Shown in pieces: positions 56,268 through 64,000 of a DNA stretch of 64,000 nucleotides. This stretch comes from Chelydra serpentina (lineage: Eukaryota > Chordata > Testudines > Chelydridae): the NCBI GenBank assembly GCA_037349315.1, contig JBAIAC010000130.1, positions 62,001 through 126,000 on the forward strand. Reading direction: 5' to 3'. The notes beneath the pieces were generated by a model that saw only the letters and a list, made by a program, of their open reading frames with translations, was not told where the DNA came from and did no database searches. The stretch's first letter is position 1; every line of letters begins with the position of its first letter. A program made the position numbers and the translations under genes.

Positions 56268-56609
56268 CAGTGGTGTACCCAGGTGCAGAGCACAGGGGAA
56301 GCGGAGTTAAAAAAGGCGCCTCCCCTTGTACTCACCCGGCGGCGCTCCAGCCGTTCGGCGGCACTTTGGTGGCGGGTCCCGTCCCTTCACTCGCTCCGGG
56401 TCTTCAGTGGTCCCCACCGTGGAAGTGCTGCCAAAGACCTGGAGCGAGTGAAGGACCCACCGCTGAAGTTTCGCTGAACAGTGTCGACGGGTGAGTGCAA
56501 GGGGAGGTGCTGTTTTTTTGCTCTGTTCCCCCTTTAAAAAAAATGTTTAAGAAGCTGCTTCTGCTCAGAGAGGGAGCAGCCGCTATCTCTGCACCTGGCA
56601 ACGCTACTG
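56268..56609. mobile_element. hAT-type MITE with 8-bp target duplication and empty site in paralogue
   Basis: A 342-bp element with inverted ends CAGTGGTGTACCCAGGTGCA and (reverse complement of right end) CAGTAGCGTTGCCAGGTGCA. It is flanked by AGCGTTAA (56260-56267) and AGTGTTAG (56610-56617), an 8-bp duplication with two differences. The paralogue near 23757 reads AGTGTTAG once without the insert. There is no transposase. It is a different family from the 29622 element. Confidence 0.82.
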
Positions 56610-56637
56610 AGTGTTAGGTGGCAGAAGAGCTGCTCCA

Positions 56638-56709
56638 AGGTCCCACCAAGACTTGTACTTGGATTGTAGGATTCAAAGTCCTGAGCGCCGGCCCTTACAC
56701 CATGGGAGA
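56638..56709 (-). pseudogene. tRNA-Gln(TTG) pseudogene
   Basis: It matches the tRNA-Gln at 23788-23859 and keeps anticodon TTG. The acceptor start TCTCCCA no longer pairs fully with TGGGACC, and the T loop is GTACAAG instead of GTTCAAG, which breaks the B box. Confidence 0.7.
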
Positions 56710-57030
56710 ACACCCCGTGCTTGTCTGACTTCCGGTGTAGAAGAGCCTGGGCGGCCAATAATTTGCCTTCCTTGCTCAAGGCCTCTCTGGCCTCTCTGGC
56801 CAGTGCTGTATTTGCTCAACAAGTCGGCACGCAGCGGTTTGCTGTAGACCCAGAAGCCTTTCTTCCTCCAGACTGGGAGGCCAGTGGGCGTGTGAGGAAG
56901 TTGCCCCTTCAGTCCCAGGCAGTAAATGGCCCTTCCTAGGAAAGCCCAAGTCCTGAAAAGAAAAGAGTAACATCAAAGAGGCTACTGAAGAGCTGACTCC
57001 TGAAGTTTCAGGGGGAAATGATCCTTTTTA

Positions 57031-57103
57031 CACCTGACCAGGGACTTGAATCCTGGACCCTCAGATTAAAAGTCTGATGCTTTACCAACTGTGCTAGCCA
57101 GGC
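57031..57103 (-). tRNA. tRNA-Lys(TTT)
   Basis: The minus strand GCCTGGCTAGCACAGTTGG, the loop CTTTTAA in stem TCAGA/TCTGA (anticodon TTT) and CCAGGATTCAAGTCCCTGG give a tRNA-Lys fold. Acceptor GCCTGGC pairs with GTCAGGT by wobbles. The T stem has one mismatch. It is duplicated at 24157-24229, where the anticodon is changed. Confidence 0.72.
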
Positions 57104-57304
57104 TCACACAAAGAGCTGGCAAGTTTGATGTAGAAGAGAAACTAGACAAGAAAAAAAGGGCTGGAAACAACAGCTTTCTCCGGCATGCTTTCTCAGCTCA
57201 TTTCCCCACCTTCTGTCCTGCAGGGGTTGGGGTTATCCCAGTGGCAAAAAGGGGAGAACCTTGCTGGACAGGTAAGGGACCTGAGAAAAGTAAATTAGGT
57301 TTAC

Positions 57305-57484
57305 GGGGAGAGGGATAGGTCAGTGGTTTAAGCATTGACCTGCTAAATACAGGATTGTGAGTTCAATTGTTCAGTGGGTGGTTTAGGGATCTGGGGCAAA
57401 AATTGGGGATTGGCTTTGCTTTGAGTAGGGGGTTGAACTAGATGACCTCCTAATGTCCCTTCCATCCCTGATATTCTATGATTC
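57305..57484 (+). mobile_element. tRNA-derived SINE (Cry I type), diverged
   Basis: It has the same plan as the other SINEs: GGGAGAGGGATAGGTCAGTG head, GGGCAAAAATTGGGGATTGG middle, and tail GAACTAGATGACCTCCTAAT and TATTCTATGATTCT. More substitutions than 372-547 and 8174-8350 indicate an older copy. Confidence 0.82.
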
Positions 57485-57486
57485 TC

Positions 57487-57700
57487 AGCTTTCCATTGGT
57501 CTGTCTACTTTGGGGCAGGGACAATAACATGTGCTGCTGCATTTGTTATTTCAAAGGGTGGTTTAGGATTTTCAGTCTCAGACTCGGTGCACAAAGCAGG
57601 ACTTCACCCTCGGCGTAAACTAAATGAGCCGCCCACAGATTCTGGCAGCCACAATGAGGCATTTGGTGTGAGAGTCAGACCTGTCCCTGTTCCAGAGAAT
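57487..57700 (-). repeat. Segmental duplication block 5, third copy, inverted
   Basis: The reverse complement matches 15040-15250 and 53990-54190. It begins directly after a SINE and ends near TGTTCCAGAG. No gene. Confidence 0.75.
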
Positions 57701-58717
57701 ACTCCCAGGGGTTATCACCTACATACATTGCAGTGATGTCTGGTGTGTACTCATGGGGAACCAGCTCACAAAGACAGAGCCAGGAGCTGGTCCCAGTGTA
57801 TCCCCCATCTGCAGTGTGGAGAGAAAATTACCTCCAGCCACGGTCTATCTGCAAACCCCTTGCTGAATTACAGGCTGTCTTGAAAGCCCACTGCACAACA
57901 CTGTGTCCTCAAACACACATCCCCAGCCATAGGGACACTGCCATATTGTGTAAATAAGGGACATGGGGGAGGAAGCGGACAGGGTAAAAACCTGTGGTGC
58001 TCATGGCCCACCACATTCATTGACCTCCCCTCAGGCAGGGGACTTATAGGCCCTGGATCACCTGCCCTCTATAGCCTGGATCTCTGACACACCCAGGCCC
58101 AACTGGGTAGCCGCTCTTGCAATCCCTCTATGGGAGAATTGGGAGCCATACTCTCCCAGTGGCAATATTTCAGAGGTGGGTACAGACTTTGTGACAGAAA
58201 GCCTGGGGCTTGTCTCTGCACCTCCCCTATCCGGAAGAACAGAGGCTGAGGGGGCACAAGGGCAGAAGGTGACAAACAGGCCCGAACAGGAGAGATTTTC
58301 TTTCCGTTACAATTCATCAAAATCTCACCCCTGAAAAGCTGTGAAGCTCAGCCCCCCAACCACTCAGCGCGCTGCCGTAGATAATCCTGCCACAGAGACT
58401 GCTGGCTCCCTGCTCCTCTCCCTCCCGAATGGGGATTTTCACATGTAGAAAGGAGGGTTTGGGGAGCAAAGATTGAGAGGGTGTCGGGGGAGCTCAAAGG
58501 ATGGGCAGCGCTCTGGGCTCTGCTTGAGAGATCCTGGCAGAGGGGCCGGTGAGGGAGGAAGGATTGTAGGTTTGTGGTGTCTGACCTGCACTCTGCAGAG
58601 GAGGTGATAAGTGAAGGGGCATTTTTGATTCCTCCCACCTCAGTGTCCCCTGGGATGGAATTCTAGGTTGCAAAGGGCCAAAGAAGTGGGCAAAGCCATT
58701 GGGTTAATGAAAACCAG
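57701..58717. other. No gene recognised
   Basis: Mostly single-copy-like DNA. Short frames have no domain, and no repeat or RNA gene is identified. Confidence 0.4.
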
Positions 58718-58810
58718 TGCTCCAGGTTGGCTTGAACTCACAACCTCAGCATGTCTCCATTCAGCACTGCCGTATAAGTACTGTGCACTAACCCATTGCG
58801 GCACTGGAGC
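58718..58810 (-). tRNA. tRNA-Ile(TAT) with intron
   Basis: The minus strand runs GCTCCAGTGCCGCAATGGGT, TAGTGCACAGTACTTATA, about 20 extra bases (CGGCAGTGCTGAATGGAGAC), then ATGCTGAGGTTGTGAGTTCA, AGCC and TGGAGCA. This is the arrangement of vertebrate tRNA-Ile(TAT), whose genes have an intron just after the anticodon. The T arm has one base deleted on its 3' side and one D-arm change. A TTTT follows about five bases downstream. It may be functional or slightly decayed. Confidence 0.75.
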
Positions 58811-60684
58811 CCTTGCTCAGGGCTTTTCTCCCAGTCCCCCAGGCTGATAGAGGCAAGGACTGACTCCAAACAATGCTAAGTGGAGTTGAGAGAGGGGAGA
58901 GCCAAGTGCTGGTACTTGATGGGCTGGGTTCTTCTTAAGGGGCCCAGGCACCATTTGACCCTTTTGATCTTCACCGTGTAACAACCGAGCTGACTGAGAC
59001 TCAATTTGGAGTCTTGCTGCAGCCCAACAGATCTGAGATCACTGATCACCAGGTCTCAGCATTAGTCCTGCTTGGGGACAGTGTCTCTGATGTAAGAAAC
59101 TGCCAGTAGGTGAAGCCGGGACAACAGGGTCGGGCGGCAAGTGGCGGCAGGACTCTTGATGCCGGGGTCTAGCTGCCCAAATTCCTCCCCGTGCCGCTGG
59201 GCGCCAGTCGCCTTCAGCCACCAGGTAACCCAGGAACTAAGGCAGGAATGGGGTGAGGAAGCAAGTCAAGCCGAGCAAGGCAGGAAAAAAAATTCATCTT
59301 CCCTCCATGGGCCGCTCAGAATGACGTCCTTTTTGTGTGCCATGGCTGATGAAAACATCCCGGACAGAGAAGCAGCAGGCCAGAAAGGTGCCCTGTAGGG
59401 GCCGAAGGAGAGGAAGCAGCAAAGGGAGCCCCGCTCCCCTCCCCCCTCCAGCCACTGCTGTGCAGGGAGGGAGCCTGGCAGCACCCCAGGCTGTAGCAGG
59501 GATGCTAACCCAGGTGGGGCACATGGCCCCACGTCCCGAACTCTGCACGTGTTGCCTCTGAAATGAGGGAAACTCGTGAGTTCAGGGCCCAGCTGCACAC
59601 CCAGGAGAAAGCCCAGCACGACAGGCCCAGGGGGAAGGGGTGAGCTAGAGCCTGGCATCCAGCCAGAAACCTTCAGATCTTCAATCTCATCCACTCCCCA
59701 CTGAGCTACGTGGGCAGCGACCAGGCCCCCCAAGAGGGGTTAATAGACGTGCCACAGCTCATGCTGGGGAGATTGAAATCCTGATGTCACAAGGCAGGAG
59801 ACTAGCAGTGGCCTTGGCCCCGGAGGAGCAGGCTGGGGCCTCCTGGATCCCAGTCACTCAAGCCAGCACCTGCCCCGTCCCAAGCTGTCACTGGCACCCC
59901 CAGGTCGGGGAGACAGGAGCAGCGGTTCCCACGGGAACAAGTCCACCCCCGGCTCGCAGGCAACTCCCAAGCCTGACACAGAAAAACATCTTGCCAGGAA
60001 GGAGCCCACTGGGACTCCCCATTGCTACTTTTCCTCCCACCCAGAACCCCGCTGCTTCTCCTGGGCTGCAAGTAGCCACCCCTGGGAAGCCGAGGGGCAG
60101 GCACAGGATTCTACCTCCCAGCAGCCAACAGCACCTCCCCAGGCCTTGGCAGAACGAACGGTGGCGCTCTACTAACCTCTGCTAGGCAGGTGCTTGTTTC
60201 TTTTTGCTCTGGGCCTCCAAGTGAGGGGGCGACCAGCAGAGCGCCAGGAGCCGAGGCCGTGAGGCAAGAGGTGGCTGAGGTGTGGGACTGCCAGGGAGCT
60301 CCCCGGCCCCTCTGGCTGCCTGGGCTGAAGGCGAGAGCCAGGCCTGTGCGTGAGGTCTGAGTGCCGGTGGCTCCCCCACTCCTCGGGAGGGTCTGTCCCA
60401 AGGCAGCGGCCCAGCCCCCCTCCAAGGGGGGTGCGTCCCACCAGCATTTCTTGCCCCGTTTGGGGAGATTCAGCCTCCCCGAGCCCCTTGTAGCCGCCGC
60501 CCACGCGCAGTGTCACTGGTAGATACGGGCAGAGGAGACTCGGGGGCCTGGGCTGGGAAATCCCTGGGTGAAACTGGCTGCCTGAGCCCAGCCCCTCTGC
60601 ACTCAGGGGAGCGGTGAGAGGGGGAGGGGCTCAGGGAGTAAATCCTCAGAAACCTCCCCCCTGGGTTTGTAATGTCAGAGCCCA
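58811..60684. other. No protein gene recognised; includes short duplication and tRNA relic
   Basis: Apart from the stretch at 59272-59395 shared with 54230-54335 and a tRNA-Phe relic, no exon or transposon is recognised. Open frames on both strands to 60500 are Pro/Gly/Arg-rich with no domain. Confidence 0.4.
59650..59716 (-). pseudogene. tRNA-Phe-like relic
   Basis: The minus strand reads GCCCACGTAGCTCAGTGGGG and GAGATTGAAGATCTGAAGG, matching the D arm and anticodon arm (GAA) of tRNA-Phe. The T arm (TCTGG, CTGGATG, CCAGG) lacks a B box and the acceptor ends do not pair. Confidence 0.5.
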
Positions 60685-61445
60685 GCGAACAAGTCCCTGC
60701 GTGTGTGAGGGGAGGGGCTGTGAGGGGGAGGGTCCGTGGGGGTGTCAGTGTGAGGGGAGGGGCTGTGAGGGGGAGAGGCTGTGAGGGGGAGGGTCCATGG
60801 GGGTGTCAGTGTGAGGGGGAGGGGCTGTGAGGGGGAGGGTCCATGGGGGAGTCAGTGTAAGGGGGAGGGGCTGTGAGGGGGAGGGTCCATGGGGGTGTCA
60901 GTGTGAGGGGGAGGGGCTGTGAGGGGGAGGGTCCGTGGTGATGTCAGTGAGAGGGGAGGGGCTGTGAGGGGGAGGGGCTGTGAGGGGGAGGGTCCATGGG
61001 GGTGTCAGTGTGAGGGGGAGAGGCTGTGACGGGGAGGGTCCATGGAGGTGTCAGTGTGAGGGGGAGGGTCCATGGAGGTGTCAGTGTGAGGGGAGGGGCT
61101 GTGAGGGGGAGAGGCTGTGAGGGGGAGGGTCCATGGGGGTGTCAGTGTGAGGGGGAGGGGCTGTGAGGGGGAGGGTCCATGGGGGAGTCAGTGTAAGGGG
61201 GAGGGGCTGTGAGGGGGAGGGTCCATGGGGGTGTCAGTGTGAGGGGGGGGGCTGTGAAGGGGAGGGTCCGTGGGGGTGTCAGTGTGAGGGGAGGGGCTGT
61301 GATGGGGACGGTCCGTGGAGGTGTCAGTGTGAGGGGGAGGGGCTGTAAGGGGGAGGGTCCATGGAGGTGTCAATGTGAGGGGGAGGGGCTGTGAAGGGGA
61401 GGGTCCATGGGGTGTCAGTGTGAGGGGGAGGGGCTGTGAGGGGCT
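60685..61445. repeat. G-rich minisatellite, units near 46 bp (some about 60 bp)
   Basis: Units read GTGTCAGTGTGAGGGGGAGG, GGCTGTGAGGGGGAGGGTCC, ATGGGG. Some carry an extra GGCTGTGAGGGGGAG. About 16 copies are seen, with variants GTCCGTGG, GTCCATGGAGG and GTGTAAGG. Frames through it are Gly/Arg/Cys-rich and repetitive, so non-coding. Confidence 0.9.
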
Positions 61446-61707
61446 GGGCTCCCATTGTGGGTGGTCTACCCAAAAATGTGGGGCTGAAATAGTGCTCGGA
61501 CAGTGACCCCACCGGTGACCTGGGCCATCCTTTGGGTGCTCTGTTAAGAACCCTCAGCCTCCCACCCCTCAGTCTCTACCTGGATTGGCTGAGCAGGGAG
61601 TTATTGACAGGGAGGAGACTCGGGTCCTTGTTGTTCTCTTTTAAGACCAAGTAAATAAGTCACAACCAGTCACATGTGTGACGAATTTTGCTGCTTCTCT
61701 GCATTAG

Positions 61708-61860
61708 TTGTAGAGATTGACAGATGTTAAGGTAAGAAAGGACCATTATGTGCATCCAGTCGCACCTCCTGTATAAGCCAGGCCCCAGCATGTCACCAAG
61801 TGGTTCCTGTAGCCAACCATAGCATGGGACTGAGCCAGAGCTCGGCTTTTGGAACGACAT
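61708..61860 (-). mobile_element. CR1 LINE 3' fragment
   Basis: On the plus strand GACAGATGTTAAGGTAAGAA, AGGACCATTATGTGCATCCA and GTCGCACCTCCTGTATAAGC look like the reverse complement of a CR1 3' end (ACTAGATGATCATAATGGTC type). It is strongly diverged. Confidence 0.5.
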
Positions 61861-61989
61861 CCACATGCCTTAGAGCCAGCCGGCCAACAGGAAATCTTTC
61901 TCCTGCAGGGACGTGGGGTTAAGGGACAGGGAGGAAAAGACATGGAGGCTGTGACTAAAGTTAGAGCAGCGAGGCCAGGATAACCGGGG

Positions 61990-62150
61990 CTAGGTCCCAG
62001 GACTGGCTATCAGAAGACCTGCTGGTTTCTATTCCTGGCTTTGGGACCATGAGCGAGTCGCTTCACCATCCCTGGGTGCCTCGGTTTCCCCAACTATCAA
62101 ATAGAGCTAATCAAGGTTTTGTTTGTTATCCCCATTTTACAGGGTGGGAA
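61990..62150 (+). mobile_element. MIR-type CORE-SINE fragment
   Basis: GTTTCTATTCCTGGCTTTGG, GAGTCGCTTCACCATCCCTG, GTGCCTCGGTTTCCCCAACT and CCCCATTTTACAGG match the core region of ancient amniote MIR elements (TGCCTCAGTTTCCCCATCTG type). The head and tail are missing. Confidence 0.65.
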
Positions 62151-62364
62151 ACTGAGATACTGTTGGGACCTGTCTACGTGAAGAGGTCTGTCATGCATTT
62201 GTAAGCTGCTGACCCCCACATGTTGTTCAGAGCCTGTGGACAACACAGCTCGCAAAGGTGTGTTTGTTCTGTGCTTATCCCCTATGGACCAGCAGGGCTG
62301 GACGGCCTTTTCTCATGGTGCTGTGGGAGCAGGTCCTGGGTACTAAGGGTCTGAAGAAGCTCTC

Positions 62365-62692
62365 AAGGACTAATTTTTTTAACTATTTTTTATCAATGAA
62401 TTGGAAGATAACATACAATCACTGCTGATAAGATTGGCGGGTGACAAAATACCGGCAGAGGGGTAATTACTGATGAGGAGAGGGCAGTGATACAGAGCGA
62501 TCTGGCTCATTCGGCAAGCTGGGCCCATTCAAAGGAAACAAGTTTGACCAGAGCCAAATGCAAAGTCTTATAGCTAGCAAGGCCTTTCTGGAATGTGTTT
62601 GCCTATTGTGGTACACAGGAGGCCTGTGATATGCAGGGGGTCAGATTAGATGATCTAATGGTCTCTTCTGACCATAAAGTCTAAAGCAGGCC
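62365..62692 (+). mobile_element. CR1 LINE fragment with RT and 3' end
   Basis: Plus-strand translation shows WAHSKE...TRAKCKVL, a decayed CR1 RT motif. A 3' part follows (GGAATGTGTTTGCC, GGTACACAGGAGGCCTGTGA), and the end GATGATCTAATGGTCTCTTC and TGACCATAAAGTCTAA. It is the same subtype as 20225-20565. Stops interrupt it. Confidence 0.7.
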
Positions 62693-63332
62693 TGCACAAC
62701 TCATAAAGCGGCGAGGGCCATATTACTCCAAAGAAAACAGCTGAGGGCCGAAACCCCCTGGCCCTGCGCCGCCCGCTCTGCGGAAACAACCCCTCCTTCC
62801 CCAGCGCTGGGGTGTGGAAGCCTGTAGAGGGGGAAAGAAACAGCGCGCATAGGGTGACCAGATCACAGCAGTAAAATAGGACCTGCCCCCTCCCCGCTCC
62901 GCCCCACCCCACCATCACACCCCTCTTCACACATCCCCCAGGGGTCACTATATTACTGCACACAACAGTCAATCAATGCAGTTGTAGATAAATCTCTGCA
63001 TTATGCATTTTTGTATAACTTTTATATGACTGTATTGAAGCTTGGTAATATGTTATAGCGGGCCCCTAAGGTAGTATAATTAAGGTAAAAGAAAAGTGTC
63101 TTTTTGCTAGAAGTAGAATAAGATCTTCCCCCCAAAATCAGGACAGGGGGTGGGGGTAATAGGAACCTATATAAGAAAAAGACCTAAAAATCAGGACTGT
63201 CCCTATAAAATTGGGACATCTGGTCACCCTACCCCCAGCTCAGAGAAAAGCAGCAAAAAGGACCAACGGACACTGTCCCAGATTTTGGGCCGCACAGTGA
63301 GCCCATCCAGGCCGCATGTTGTGCCGGCCTGC
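62691..63332. mobile_element. DNA element with CAGGCCTGCACAAC ends, containing a MITE
   Basis: Left end AGCAGGCCTGCACAAC at about 62686 and right end GTTGTGCCGGCCTGCT at about 63318-63333 form an inverted repeat. Just inside are matching GAGGGCC and GGGCCGC stretches. A GGGTGACCAGA MITE occupies 62849-63231 within it. An exact 8-bp target duplication is not seen, so hAT membership is probable but unproven. Confidence 0.55.
62849..63231 (-). mobile_element. Long variant of the GGGTGACCAGA MITE
   Basis: The right half (GGGGGTAATAGGAACCTATA to TCTGGTCACCC) matches the other copies, while the left part after AGGGTGACCAGATC holds about 250 bp of different sequence. TA flanks both ends. It may be a longer subfamily or a MITE with an internal insertion, with a possible junction near 63130. 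Confidence 0.65.
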
Positions 63333-63589
63333 TGTAGACAAAGAGCCAGTAGAGAGGAGTTTTGTTCATTGACTTGTCGGCTTAAACACTCCCCTTCACT
63401 CTATTCTCAGACACGCACTAGTATTAACTGTTTGCTACTGATGGGTTTAGAAAGCATTTGTCGAGTGGAAGATGACATCTCTGGGGGACTGTTCCCAAGA
63501 CCCAGTACTTTGTGTTCAACCATCTCCCAGCTTCCTTGGTGAAGATAAAACTAAGGTTTCTTTGCAGTGTACAGAATGAAGTAGCTTTT

Positions 63590-63662
63590 CACCCCAGATG
63601 GGACTTGAACCCACAATCTCTGGCTTAGGAAGCCAATGCCTTATCCATTAGGCCACTGGGGC
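63590..63662 (-). tRNA. tRNA-Arg(CCT)
   Basis: GCCCCAGTGGCCTAATGGAT, AAGGCATTGGC, loop TTCCTAA (CCT), and TGTGGGTTCAAGTCCCATCT then GGGGTG form a 73-nt tRNA-Arg. The acceptor, anticodon stem (TTGGC/GCCAG) and T stem are paired as in vertebrate tRNA-Arg(CCT). No TTTT is close downstream. Likely functional. Confidence 0.88.
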
Positions 63663-64000
63663 CCTGAAGTACAGCTGATGGAGGGTTGGAAATTCTCTCT
63701 CATAAATGCACATTCCTCACATTCGCTAGGAAGCCAAACACCCCCTTTATGCGCCTTACAGAAATGTCACATCCCATGTCAGCGAGGCAACTGGGCAGGT
63801 CCCTGACCGAGCTGAGCCCCACCTTTCTGCAGCCATCTTTAGAGAAGAACCCCATCCCAGAGTCACCCCTCCCTCCGTCAGCACCCCCACAGCTGTGGCT
63901 CTGAGGGGCAGTAGGATGATTGGGGGGTGAATCCAGGGCTGGAAGCGGGGTCAGGTCAGCCTGTGAGGAGTAACCAGGTGGGGGCAGACCCAGGGTGAGG
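63663..64000. other. No gene recognised
   Basis: The last 340 bp hold no recognised exon, RNA gene or repeat. Confidence 0.4.

Larger units (their letters stand above)
56067..57140 (+). repeat. Segmental duplication with tRNA pair, copy 2 (partner 23567-24270)
   Basis: Direct counterpart of 23567-24270, with a transposon added at 56268-56609 and about 60 bp extra near 56960-57020. tRNA-Gln is degraded and tRNA-Lys better preserved here, the reverse of copy 1. Confidence 0.8.

Overview
The window looks like nuclear DNA of a turtle, most likely a cryptodire. The main evidence is repeat content: tRNA-derived SINEs whose tail matches a CR1 3' end (Cry I type), CR1 LINE pieces, a Penelope-like element with a GIY-YIG domain, and several non-autonomous DNA transposons of a kind I associate with turtle genomes. 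This rests on family recognition, not on a search. No complete protein-coding gene is supported. Exons are short and broken, and nearly all long open frames lie in tandem repeats or transposons.

The recognisable coding content is two decayed copies of one KRAB/C2H2 zinc-finger gene. Copy 1 has a KRAB-A exon (7577-7703), a KRAB-B exon with an in-frame stop (11014-11127) and a frameshifted zinc-finger exon (11536-12000). Its first coding exon lies inverted at 867-890. Copy 2 keeps the collinear order of exon 1 (47399-47422), KRAB-A (49788-49905) and the start of KRAB-B (52005-52053), then is deleted. The copies belong to a segmental duplication pairing roughly 5.2-15.3 kb with 47.6-54.2 kb. The exon 1 side is direct in copy 2 (46.07-47.52 kb) and inverted in copy 1 (0.65-2.18 kb). 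Further duplications pair 12.6-13.6 kb with 25.3-26.3 kb (inverted), 23.57-24.27 kb with 56.07-57.14 kb (direct), and 28.9-30.1 kb with 54.5-55.8 kb (inverted).

The second theme is tRNA genes: about twenty tRNA genes or relics. Well-formed ones are Thr(TGT), Ala(TGC), Gln(TTG), Ser(GCT), Ser(AGA), Arg(CCT), Met(CAT) and Lys(TTT). Ile(TAT) has an intron, and Leu, Phe, Cys, Glu, Ser and Lys relics are present. Four have an anticodon that does not match the body of the tRNA.

The third theme is tandem repeats: a C-rich array of about 75-80 bp units (17.0-19.6 kb), a GC-box minisatellite (27.4-27.9 kb), two inverted arrays of a 57-bp unit carrying CACGTG (28.9-29.6 and 54.7-55.8 kb), a 10.5-kb G-rich array with higher-order structure (35.6-46.07 kb), and a 46-bp G-rich array (60.7-61.4 kb).

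Because of the duplications, several transposon insertions can be read against an empty site in the paralogue: one LTR, two hAT-like elements and one MITE. I found no convincing new molecular system. The most unusual features are the E-box satellite, the higher-order G-rich array, the anticodon-shifted tRNA-like genes, and a Penelope element fused in frame into a CR1 reverse transcriptase.
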